Assembly: GCF_000213175.1 (NCBI RefSeq)
Contig: NW_009799179.1
Location: forward strand, 6,493,519-6,557,518
Source: Neurospora tetrasperma FGSC 2508
Taxonomy: Eukaryota > Ascomycota > Sordariomycetes > Sordariales > Sordariaceae
Length of the DNA stretch: 64,000 nt
Reading direction: 5' to 3'
Shown here: positions 35,811 through 46,748 of the stretch, piece after piece
How the letters are laid out: every line of letters starts with the position of its first letter
Numbering within the stretch: position 1 is the stretch's first letter
The notes under the pieces: model-generated
The model's input: only the letters and a program-made list of their open reading frames with translations
Databases searched by the model: none
What the model was told of the DNA's origin: nothing
Made by a program: the position numbers and the translations under genes

Positions 35811-38332
35811 AGCAGCGTGCTTCGGAATTTGGTAAAGTCAGGGGAGTCCGGGAAACGTCATCGATATCAGAATCAGAGTATTGAAGAGACTGTCGCTCCG
35901 GGGGTATCTCGCACCAATGTTTGGTGTCTTTCCACCTCGTCGCCCAGAACAAGAAAAAAAAAAAAAAAAAAAAACAGCAAGGCGACGTGATGGGGGTGTG
36001 AAACTGAAGGCAGTTGGGAAATCAAATACTGTACGGCAAGATAATCCGACCGTGTTGGTAGTAGCGAGGAGGGGACTGGCTAGCGGCTACCGTATGGGGT
36101 TCTGGTATGGAGACCTAAGAGATCTGAGTGAACGAGAGCGGCTCCGGTCCGGATGGGCGAAAGCTTGGTCAGCCCCGAATCTTAGCGGCGAGCACGGCGA
36201 TCCGACGGAGGAAGAATGGGTTTTTGTGGACGAGCGCCGGAGAGAATTGAGCGGAAGCAGTGCCGGGCTCGCCAGTCTGGATTCTTGGGCCGAGTCAGAC
36301 GGGTGACGGTGGTCTGAGTGTCGAGGGAGAACAGTTGGATGGAAGGTGGCAGTAGATTGAAATGTTAGGCAAGCTGCTCGTGGGTGAGAACCTTGATGGC
36401 CTTGGGTCTCTGGGCCCTGCTTCTGGCTGGGGCAACCGGCGAGGGGTGCGTGCGTCTTGACGTCCTCTGGGTTTTTCTGGGGTCGACCTTAGGTAAGGTA
36501 CCTAGGGTTCAGGTTTGGTGCGTAGGGCGGCAGTTGAGCTTGGACGCGAACTGAGCATGAGGGCACCATCAAGGTACCGTAGACTCGTAGTGAGGGGAGT
36601 CGAGTTGCGAATGGTGGAACAATATAGAAGGCGCGACCTGTGATGCTCAATTGCTGTTGTCCAGGGCAGGTACGCTTTTTTTGCTGCATCAATTTTTTTT
36701 CTCGCGCTGGGAGCGGAGTTCGGCCCAGAAAAATGCTGTCACCGACGTGGGGCTCTCTTCTCGACCTTCCTCCGGCTACCAAAGTGCGCACCCTGCCCTT
36801 GCCTTTCGCACTCACCATCCTGCATCCTCGCTGACTGGCTGCTTCCATTTGCCAAGGCAGTGTTCGACAGCGCGGTCTCGCGGCTAGAGGCACCCAGGAA
36901 CCGCACTGCAGAATATTGGCAAACGGTTTCATCCTTCCAACCCATCTCTTGCGCGGATGATGCACCAACCAAAGGAGAGGAGACCAACATGTTTCTACGG
37001 GCGGGCTGCTATGGTGCTCACCAGGGCAGTACCGCAGCCCTTGTCTCGAAGATGCACCTAAAAGACTACCAGGGGGGCAGCATGCAGTAGACTGTTATGG
37101 TAGTGTGGTGATGCCGAGTGTCTACATGGAAACTCTTTGCCCAATGGAAACCTGAACGGGTATCCGAGATCATCAAATCATCCCATGTCGGATTCAAATG
37201 CCAGGCAGAATGCCTTCGCGGCTCAGCCCGTCATGCGAAACGTTGGTAAGTAGTGGAGGTGTCCATACCTTACCATTCTGACCTTCCACTTTGCAATGGG
37301 AAAGCGGGGGCCCACCAAGTGAAGTGGGGGAACCAATGTCTGTGCGCAAAAGGGCCCTTGAAAACTCGCAACGGATTGAATCTTGGCGGCCCTTTGCTCG
37401 TCAGGTCAATAAGATCGACTGTCACTTCGAGTATTCTACCGCTTAAGTCTCGCTCGATTCGATTTTGTTCAGACGTATACAAGGCCGGGACCATCTGACT
37501 GTCAGAAGCAAGATTTGACAGGGGCTTTGGCCAATCTGTTAGTGAGCTGATGCGGGCCATCGCCAAATTCCATAATCACGGTCTGTCCCAGCATCGAAGT
37601 TCGAAACGTCCTTCTTTCACTTTCTTTACGGCGTAGTGAAATGATCGAGGGCCTACCACTATCTTATCATCCCTATATCATCATCCCGGCCAAGCATGTG
37701 AGCCTTGCCATCACTTCTCTCTAGCTTCGTCAGCTCCTACATCAAATCGCTGCGGCATCGATACCGATCACTTTCACTGCCCCTACGACTTGACCTTTTA
37801 TAGGCCAAATTGCCGGCTGCAGCTTAAGCTACAGCAACAGGTTGTTTTCTTACAAACTATAATTGTACAGCCCTCCATATCATCACTCAGGGACAGACAA
37901 CTTTGCCGAGATATGGCAAAAGGTTGTTATGTTGCTCAAGGTACTGATCGGCCCTTGAGAGTTTCGATTGTGGCTGGCCAGGTTATTTGATCCCATTCTT
38001 GGCTCAGGGCCGTGTGACGCTCGGAATACTAAGGCAATAAGACCACCAAGACCGCTATCGAAGAGCCAACCTCGACCGTCCGTTGCCCGCATTTCACTCG
38101 TTCACTTCCATGATTCACCCATTCGCCACGATTTCAAAAGAATTACATGATCCATCCAGTTACTTGAAATCTTCCGCTGGACACAAGAAGCAATTGCCCA
38201 TAGTGAGAGCTGAAAGTGATCAACTTCAATTCCCGCAATTCCGCCCCGCAAACCCTAAACGAACAGCTGTCTAGTGCAATCCTGCACTGAACTGAAGGAC
38301 ATCACTATCATTAAGATCAAGATAAAGAAGAG
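35811..38332. other. Divergent spacer between the zinc-finger gene and the acylated-protein gene
   Basis: 2.5 kb without a credible gene. It includes a run of 21 A at 35954-35974, an inverted ACCTT/AAGGT pair at 36486-36499 beside GGTACCTAGGG, and AAACCCTAAAC at 38250-38260, shortly before the next start codon. Confidence 0.5.
36486..36499. promoter_or_regulatory. ACCTT-N4-AAGGT inverted repeat, possible zinc-responsive element
   Basis: An inverted ACCTT/AAGGT pair 676 bp upstream of the zinc-finger gene's ATG. The yeast Zap1 site is ACCTTNAAGGT with a one-base centre. Here the centre is four bases, so this is only a weak candidate for self-regulation. Confidence 0.25.
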
Positions 38333-39080
38333 ATGGGAAGTTGTTTCAGCAAGGGATCCGGCTCCGGAAGTGGCAGCGGCGGGAACTTCCGAGGCGAAGG
38401 CCACGTTTTAGGTGGCGGCGGCAGTAACCCGGCGGCGGTGGCGGCGCGTCCGGCACCGGCATCATCAACGACCGGCGGCGGCGGTTACGGAACCGTCAAC
38501 GCACCCGCTTCTTCTGTTCCACCAAATGTGACAACAGGAAGGACAACCGGCGGTAGTGTCAGTGGCGGCAGGACTCTCGGGGGCGCATCAGCAGGACCGC
38601 GAGCAGGAGAAGGAGGAACAGAAGGCGGAAGCGATGACCCCAAGAGCAAAGCTGCGCAGGCTGCTATGGTACGTTCCGATTTCCGTCAAGTCCCCATCGA
38701 TCCATCCCATTTTATTTCATCCTTCCTACCTAGTATCCAATCTCACCCCCTTCCGTTCGTCCGTCGTTCCTTGTCCTTCCATCTTCATCTTTGATTACAT
38801 ATAACAAAAGAAAATCAATCTACAAGTACACCACAAACGAGCCATGAAGAAGCTACAACCTACTCACTCACCACTTACCAATTCAATAACCCTATGCACA
38901 TATTGACAAACAAATGAACAGGCTCGGTTTAATAGAGATCAAGGGTCAGGTGCCGACCTCTCCAAGAAGCTGCGAGCGCAAAAGGGCATGACGCGCGATG
39001 CGCTACTCAAAGAGGAAAGTGAGCGGGAAAGAGCGCGAAGGGCGGCTGATCAAGCGGCGGAGGCGAGGAGTTATAATTAA
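38333..39080 (+). CDS. Small protein with a myristoylation/palmitoylation-type N-terminus
   Basis: Two exons, 38333-38668 and 38922-39080, with a 253 bp intron, give 164 residues. The start MGSCFSKGSGSGSGSG has Gly2 and Ser6-Lys7 as expected for N-myristoylation, plus Cys4 for palmitoylation. The middle is Gly/Ser/Ala/Thr-rich and disordered. The C-terminal 55 residues (KAAQAAMARFNRDQGSGADL, then SKKLRAQKGMTRDALLKEES, ending EARSYN) form a charged helix. The intron splits this conserved-looking end exactly between M and ARFNRD, which supports the model. No function is known to me; a peripheral membrane protein facing the cytosol is the natural reading. Confidence 0.75.
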
Positions 39081-39514
39081 GGCGGTTCTTTGACGATGCG
39101 CGACTGATTTTGCGGAAGGGATAGCTGATTGGGAGTTTGGATCGCTTTGAAAGTGGGTGGTGCTTATAGTGGTTGATGATGGCTCACGAAGGGCACATTG
39201 ATGTTACTGAGTGGCTTTGTTTTTCTGTTCCCCAAATTCGTCTGTATTTACTTTTTTTTTGGGCTGTTGCCCCAAGCATGAACAGCACACATTTCCCCCC
39301 ATCCACCATACGCAAATTGTGATTATTGTGAGTAGAAAACTGGACGTATCAATCTATAATGCATTTATGAGCAACTACCTGATCGTAGATATACTATATC
39401 GCCAACCACCACCTCTTCGCACCTGTGTACGTACGTCACCCTAATTAGATGAAAACCCCATCAAGTGAAAAGCTGACCTTTACACTTGGAACACCCACTA
39501 TTTTCCCCAGACTA
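39081..39514. other. Convergent spacer between the acylated-protein gene and prp5
   Basis: 434 bp holding two transcript ends. No other feature seen. Confidence 0.5.
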
Positions 39515-42500
39515 TCACGTAATCGTATACCTACCGCTAGCAGGAGCACGGCTCTCAGCATCCGCCGCCGCCATCGTGCCCTCTCTAAGCAGACGAGTAA
39601 GCTCCGACAGCGCGTTGCCAACGACAACTTCGGTATCACCCTCAATGAGAATGTACAGCTTTGGTTCTTGACCCGGACCTGGCTCCTTTCCAGGAGGGTA
39701 GTAGTTGCCTTTTGTGGTGATGGACGTTCCCGTGGCTTCGAGGATCTTGGCAACGTTGGTGCGGTTGGTGACAGCCCAACGAGCCTTCTGGGGGAAGTCG
39801 TTGATCTCGAGGGTTGCGTGGAACGCGCCCGCGTCGGGACCCTTGTTGTCAATGGGCTGACCAGGCCGGAGCTGACCGGCCCGGGCGAGACGTGCGTTGA
39901 TCTCGCTGATGGCGGACGCCGCCTTGTCCAGAGCCCCTCCGCTCTTGCCGCTGCTTGCGTGATGCCCGGCCTTGACGGCACCCGCGGGGATGGCGTGCTT
40001 GTCATCGGTCTCCGCCTTGGAGGCATCGCGCGACACAATGGCAGATACAGCGGACTGGATGGCAACCTTGGTCTTGTCCTTCTTCTCGCCATCTTCTGCA
40101 GGAGCGTCTTCTTTGACATCGTCCTCTTCGCCTTCCGCCTTGTGGGTCTTGCGTTCACGCATGCGAGCGGCCTCACGGTCTTTATCGAGCTTCTCAAGAC
40201 CTTTGCCGCCAAACCCACTGGCATCCTTGGCTTTGCCAGCCTTGACCTTCTCCTTCCATGCTTTGCGCATTTCATTCAGACGGTCTGGAACGGGCTGGCC
40301 ACTCTGCTCCAACGCTTTGGCAATGCCAGATGCGCAATTCTCCTGCTCTTCGGTTATAAAGGTGACTGCCGTACCCGTGTTACCGGCGCGTCCAGTACGC
40401 CCAGCGCGGTGGACATAGTCTTCCAAGTGATTAGGGGCATCGTAGTTGATGACGAGCTTTAACTGCTTGACATCCAGGCCACGGGCCGCAATCGAGGTTG
40501 CAATGAGGATGGGGCACACACCCTTTTTGAAATCAGAGATGGTCGAGTTTCGGTCCTCTTGGTCTTTACCTCCATGGATAGACATGCAACCGTAGCCGCG
40601 CCGTAAGAGTTCGCGTAATAGATCGTCAGCCTTTTCTTGCCTCTCCACAAAGATCAAGGAACGGACATCGTCGTCGTCCGCATAAAGCTCTCCGAGGAGT
40701 TCTAGCAGACGGTTGAACTTCTTACCCTCGTCCATGACCTCAACGATCTGTGTGATCTCGGGTGCTACGACACTGCGCCCACCCACAGTAATCTCGACAG
40801 GGTCCCGCAGGACCTTCTTGGTTAACGCATCGATAATCCTGGGCATGGTTGCAGAAAAGAGGATGGTCTGGCGATCTGGGCGGACGTTGTTGAAGATTTT
40901 CATGACCTGGGGTTCAAAGCCCATGTCGAACATTCGATCAGCCTCGTCAAGGACTAGATAAGTAGCACGCTTGAGGTTTGTTACACGTCCTCCATTGGCC
41001 GCAAGAAGATCGATTAGACGACCTGGTGTGGCTACTATGATCTCAGCACCGCGCTTCAACTCGGCGATCTGGTCCTTGATGGCGTTTCCACCATAAGCAG
41101 CGACAACGCGAAGCTTGAGAGCCTTTGCAAACGGTTGCAAGTCTGAGTAAATTTGCGTACAGAGTTCTCTGGTCGGGGTCATGATAAGCGCAATGGCACC
41201 ATCGTCACCGGTAACGGGGTCTTGATCTTTGACATGGCGGAGCATCGGCAGGGCAAAAGCCATTGTCTTACCAGATCCCGTCTTTGCAACGCCAATCACG
41301 TCACGCCCTGACATGATGACAGGCAGAGCTTGCATCTGAATCGGCGTAGGCTTTTCAAACCCAAGGCTCTCAATGGTATCGAGAATAGGACGGGTGAGGC
41401 CGCACTGAGACCACTTCTGAACGGGCTTGGGGATGTTCTTCCCGGACACTTTGATGCCATCAAGCTCCAATCGCAACTCAGCCAGTTCTCCTTCGCTCAT
41501 GTGACTTAACTCATACGGCTCAACCCAGAAGTTCTTCCGGATAGGATTCAGGTCGAGCTTGCTGTAGTCGATCGTGGGGATATCCTTCTTCTTCTTTTTG
41601 GAAGCCATGGCGAGAATGGAAGTAGGGTCGGTCCCATCTGCCTCATAGCCGTAGTCATCATCACTGAAGTAGGCCTCGGGCGGAATATTGCCCTTCTTCT
41701 CGGTCTGCGTATCAGCTTTAGAGTGCGACTCCTCGCCAGAGGCTGTCTGCTCAAGTCCAGCCATGAAGGCATCGAGTGGGTCGACTTCGTCGTCTACATC
41801 CATCGCTGTCGGATTTTGCGCCACAGGCTCGGTTGCAACCTCCATATTGGGAGGGGCACTGTCGATTTCCATAGCCATGCTCTCTTTCTGAATTTGCTCC
41901 TCACGCCGCTCGCGCAGCAACCGTTGGGCTTCAGCGCGGTCCTCCTCGGTGCCGGCAAGGAGTACGTCGAAATCCTTCTCCGCGTCTTCCGCCACGTCAT
42001 CGTCCGCGTATGGGATATCGTCAGCATTCTCGAGGGCCAGGTCAGGGAGTTTGACAAGCTTGCGCTTGATGATTTCTTCATCTCCCATGTCAATCTTCCG
42101 TTTAGTTGTCGTTTTGAGGGCATCGGCGGATTTGTTGAACCCGAATGTACTGATAGGCCTCCCAGTTTGCAGTAAGCCTGCTTTGCCCGATGCGACACCC
42201 TTCCCCTGGCCAGCTATACTCGCCGCCGCCGCCACCGGGGCACCTACTTTCACATCACCTAGCTTCACGTCGCCTAACCTTACCGGGGAACTGGCACGTG
42301 CTGGTTTAGCATTCCGCGCAATGGCTTTGGGATCAAACTTGCCGACATAGGGGGCAGGGCTTGGCGGGGACTCGGCGGCTGCCGGGCTCGCAGGCGCAGG
42401 ACTGTTGGTACCACTGCCGACTACGGCGCCGCTGGCTCTCTGATCCATCTCCATGAAGAGTTTCCTAGTGAGCCCAGCGGTAACGTCTGCTTCCTTTGCC

Positions 42501-43250
42501 TCCTTGAGAGCGTGCTTTTGCTTCATCGCTTGCAGTTTTCGTAGTCGTTCAGCCTTTTTCTCCGCCTCTGTTTGCGGTTGGGTTGGTGTAGACTTAGCTG
42601 GCTACAGAATGCAGTTGCGTCAGTGAACGGTCCGGAAAAGGGGGTGCTTGTTTGTAGGGCCCTCCAAAACGTACCTCGTTTTCTTTGACTGTTGTGCTGC
42701 CTGGCTTCGGCTGGTCGCGTGCTCGAGCGTCATCACGACGATGTGAGGATGATTCAGCAGTGCCTTCACGACGCACTCGGGCCCGATCACGCGAATCGTC
42801 TCGCCGAGGGCGGTACTCTCGGTCCGGATCCCGACTTCGGTCCCTGCGCCGGTCTGGGGAACGAAGCCTGTCTAGGCCTCTATCGCGTGACCGACGGCGG
42901 TCACCATCACGACGTGAGCCGCGATAGTAGTCGTCATCTCGGCGGTCTATAGATCGATCCCTACGGCGATAAGAGTCGCGGTCCCTTCCATCTCGTCCAC
43001 GGTCGCGATCCCGGTCGCGATATCGGCGCTGCATAAATATCACACGCGTCAGCCATTGGAGTTCTTGGGAGCAGCACGACACCGGAAGTCGGGGAAACGG
43101 TCGACTTACGTCTATGGGGCTGCGAGAACGGCGGCGGTGGTCGACAGGGCCATCGCGACGGTCGCGGTCACGGCGGTCGTCGTCTTTTCGTTTTCTCGCA
43201 GAGAGACTTCCTGCAGGAGATGGTGAGCGCGAGTCCCTGAGCCGAGCCAT
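39515..43250 (-). CDS. prp5: Pre-mRNA-processing DEAD-box ATP-dependent RNA helicase Prp5
   Basis: Prp5 acts with U2 snRNP in branch-site recognition during prespliceosome assembly. Three exons, 43250-43110, 43028-42675 and 42601-39515, all phase 0, give 1193 residues. An N-terminal Arg/Asp/Ser-rich RD/RS-like region (about 1-160) comes first, then an acidic segment with DPLDAFM (about 439-445), the Prp5-specific DPLD motif. The helicase core has AKTGSGKT (604-611), PTREL, TPGR, DEAD (717-720), SAT (748-750) and HRAGRTGR (896-903). The C-terminus carries the conserved [16 protein letters not shown] region and ends [20 protein letters not shown]. Length and order match Neurospora-type Prp5. 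A long open frame on the other strand (39449-40462) is only its shadow. Confidence 0.96.
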
Positions 43251-45027
43251 ACTGCTGGTAGTAACGTTGGCTCAGCAATGTCACTGATGGTGAGAGGTAC
43301 TTCGAGTCGCGTGGTATGCACAGTTAGCGTATCAGAGGGTCTTTGCGCACTCGGCTGCCCTCTGTCGTGTTCGATCCGGCCGATGGTATGAGCGTCAGTT
43401 CCAAGGTCGGAAAGGCGTTGTGCGGCGGTGCGGCCAGAAACTGAAAAGACGCGAGACGGGCTGTGGAGAAGGAAGCGAAGAGGCAACTAAGCGTTGGGTT
43501 CCGTCAAGGCGGAAGTTGCAGTGGCCACCCCGGGGAAGGCCTTCTGCGGCTGCCTGGGCTTCGCTTGTGGTTCCACCTGCCAATGGAAGCGCCAAGCGGG
43601 TGCTGCAACTCCCGTCCATACAATCCAATGCTGGAAAGTTTGTTAGCTTGGTTCTTCACCCTCTTAGTCTAACCAGTGGGGTTCAGGGGTATTCATTGGC
43701 TAAAAGGGTCAGAAAGTGGAGGGAAAGTGAAAAGAGAGCAAAATCAGCGACTTTCCAACGTACAAAGGCCTTTTTTCTACTCTACTCTAGAACTAAATCC
43801 ACCTTCAATCCCCCAAAGCTATTACTAAAAAGGTTAGATTTAGTAGATTCTACCTAGTTTTGCCCGCTTCTACCCTTGACTTAGGATATGCAAAGGCTTC
43901 TCACTTTCCCTTTTCTAACAACGTCTTTGAAAACCGTCCATTTTTGAGTGCAACCCTCAAGATCTATGATCTGGTTGATGTGAGTTGACTGGTTGGAGGC
44001 CCATGTCAAAAAGAGGTACAAATTCCCTGTTAAGTAACGCGCCAACAAACTTACCAGGGCTGGATTGTACCCAGACTCCAAAGGGACCGTGCACTTGCTC
44101 CAATATGGTTTTCAATTGCAAATGCCCGCCCGTGTATTGGAAATACACAGTAAGAGCCACATGCCGTGCGCAACTGCAAATCACCCGGGTACCAAGTAAA
44201 GGTACCTTGTCAACATGTAGAGTTTCGCGCAGATACGAAGCCTACTTGCTGCCGAGTACATCCCGTTTACTCTTCGACCTCCGTCTGTGTGTATCGTATA
44301 ACCTATTAGTAGACTGAGCTTAAGCGGAGGCGTCTCTTCTTAAGGATGAAGCTCGCGCTGAGGTAGGGGCCTCCACTGGTGCCATGGAGGTCAAACCTGT
44401 GGAGCTTGATCTGGGTATGTGACGTATATTACCTGTAATTTTGCTGTCTTGTCGAATGTTTCCGTTGACGAGGGCACGACCTTCAAGTAGTACCCCAAGA
44501 CAGAGAGAAAGTACATATTTTGCGTGAATGACGGTCAAAATACAGCTCTCATCGACCAAAAACAGTCCGCACCTTTTCATCTACCATACCTCTTAAGACG
44601 GGGTTTTTCATTTGAGGAATCCCACGAGATCGGACCACGCTTAGAGTAAGGAACTGAAGCAGCATCCGGTACCAGTCCCCTTGCGTACCGCTACGGTACT
44701 TAGGTAGGTGTAGTGTACACTAGAAACACTACGCCTGCAAGTCTCGACATCCACAAGTGCCTGGGCACGAGCCCTCCCCCTCCGTACCTCTAGGTCTGCC
44801 GTGCGGGCTCCATCCTGCGTAAAACTGATCTTCCCCGACCCACTCCAGCTTCCCGCTTGGACAGGGCTCTCGGCTGTCACTATTGCTTCACTCTTCCCTT
44901 CCAACTTGTGCAATTGGCCCCGCAACAAGACACATTCCTCACTGCTTGACCTGCGCCGCGACAGCTTCTCCCCTCTTCCCTCCCACCATTTCCCACTCCG
45001 ACCTCACTATCGCCGCCACAGCCCAAG
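43251..45027. other. Divergent spacer between prp5 and the mitochondrial HMG-box gene
   Basis: 1.8 kb without a credible gene. It includes a TA/TAG-rich section at about 43780-43880 with interleaved inverted repeats (43663-43674 with 43832-43843; 43721-43734 with 43897-43910) and a GGTACTTAGGTAGGT element at 44695. Confidence 0.5.
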
Positions 45028-46263
45028 ATGTTCTCGCAGATTGCGCTCACGACGGCGCGTCAGCTGCGCGCTGGCACCACGCTGGTCGTTCGTACTGCCG
45101 TGGCTGCGTCTACCAGCTCGACCACCCGCTCCGCTGCTCCCAGCTTCCTTCGCCGCAGCAGCGTTGTCTTTCAGCAGCGCGGTTACGCCCTAACTCGCTC
45201 CAAGAAAACCGCCGCCGAATCGGACGATACTGCTGCTACGGTCACCAAGACCAACAAGACTCGTCCCGCCGCCGCAAAGTCCAAGAAGTCGGCCGCTGAG
45301 GGCGCTACAGGAGCCGGCGCAAGGGCAAAGACGCCCAGAGCCAAGAAGGAGGCTGCGCCCAAGAAGCCCAAGAAGCCCAAGGCGCCCAAGAAGAAGGCAC
45401 CGCTGACGGACGAGCAGAAGAAGAAGCTCAGGATCAGACTGTTGAAGCAGCGGGCGCTGTTCAAAGAAGATCCCAAAACCCACCGAGTTCCTGCTTGGTC
45501 CGCGTACATAAGTGAGCACATGAAGGACGTCTTGAAAGAAGGCGATGATATCGCGACGCGGAGAGGGTACTTTAAAACGTTGGCTGCACAGTGGAAGGAG
45601 CTGTCGGACGCTGAGAAAGCCGTAAGTTTGCCCTATGGAGCTCCATGCCGTGATGTTCCCTCTGCCACCCTTCAGCTACTTCTCAAATTTGTACCATACT
45701 CTGTCCTGTTCCTTTGCTGACTGCGGTCTTTCTATACACAGCGCTACCAAGCTAAGGCCGACAAGGCTCACCAGGATGGCGTGGCTACGCGGGCAGCGTG
45801 GGTGCTCACCAAGACACCCATGGAGATCGAGGACGCCAATTATGCCCGTCATGCGCTGAAGCGCCTCGGTGTCACTTCGGTCGTCCATCCTATCCCCGAT
45901 GACCGGCGCCCAAAGCGCCTAAGGAGTGCCTTTTTGTTCTTTTGCATGTCACGCCAAAAGGACGACATGTATGCTGGTAAGCCCCTACCGGAAATAGCGA
46001 AGGCTTTGGCCGAGGAGTGGAAGTCCATGGACGATGCGGCAAAACAGGTAGGTCTTTTCAATCCTTCCTCATTATCCATTTCCCTCTTGTCCATCGCAGT
46101 GCGACAGGTTCTTACCCCCTTCGCAACGACGTTCTTGCCTGACTTGATCACCGTGTTAACAACTGTATGCTTCACCCAGCCTTACGTCGACAACGCTGCA
46201 GTCGATAAGGAGAGATACCTCAGTGAGAGGGCTGCTGCCGCCGCCGCTCATGCTACCGCTTGA
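45028..46263 (+). CDS. Mitochondrial two-HMG-box DNA-packaging protein (Abf2/mtHMG type)
   Basis: Three exons, 45028-45621, 45742-46047 and 46180-46263, all phase 0, give 327 residues. The N-terminus is an Arg/Ser/Thr/Ala-rich mitochondrial presequence, with FQQRGYA near a likely cleavage site. A lysine/proline-rich linker follows (PKKPKKPKAPKKKAPLTDEQ). HMG box A is about 153-212 (VPAWSAYISEHMKD to QWKELSDAEKARYQAKAD). HMG box B is about 255-320 (PKRLRSAFLFFCMSRQ to EEWKSMDDAAKQPYVDNA). The last intron falls inside box B. Yeast Abf2 has this two-box plan and coats mtDNA; Podospora and Neurospora have related proteins. Role in nucleoid packing is inferred from the family. Confidence 0.88.
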
Positions 46264-46748
46264 GCGTGGTTATCACGCCCCTCGACGCCTCTTTTCCGAT
46301 TCGGTTCATGTGAATTTATATGGGCTCCGAGTGACCTCCATGAGCTTCATTCGTCACACAATTAGCCGGGTTCGTTGCCGATGGTCCGTCGCACTCTGTT
46401 GCTCGAGTGGCACCGAAATGTATTTGTAAGGTTGTTGGGGAAGCGAGGCGAATTATCGGATAATCTTTATGGATCAATAAAGGAACGAATGTGGGTGTTC
46501 AACTAGGAACCCGAATAAGGACGGGACCAGAAGTACACTGCATCGCAAAACCTCAAGTTCATGTACACGAAGAGTAGTCATGGGCCAAATTCAAGTTTGG
46601 TTGCTTCCCAATATTACTGATACAGAGGGCTGTAGGTTGTGAAACGCCCGCAACTCATCAGCTGAACCCGCAACTCCCAGCCTCGGTCCACTTAAGACCA
46701 GGGCCAGTTTCCCTCGCCCATTCAAATCTGCCACAACAACCTAGAGCC
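46264..46748. other. Convergent spacer after the HMG-box gene
   Basis: 485 bp with the ends of two convergent transcripts. An AATAAA-like run (ATCAATAAAGG, about 46472) could serve polyadenylation of the HMG-box gene. Confidence 0.5.

Noticed and set aside
39449-40462. Long open frame (337 codons) on the + strand
   Set aside because: It is antisense to the 3' part of prp5, whose coding frame is firmly supported; composition is that of a shadow frame.
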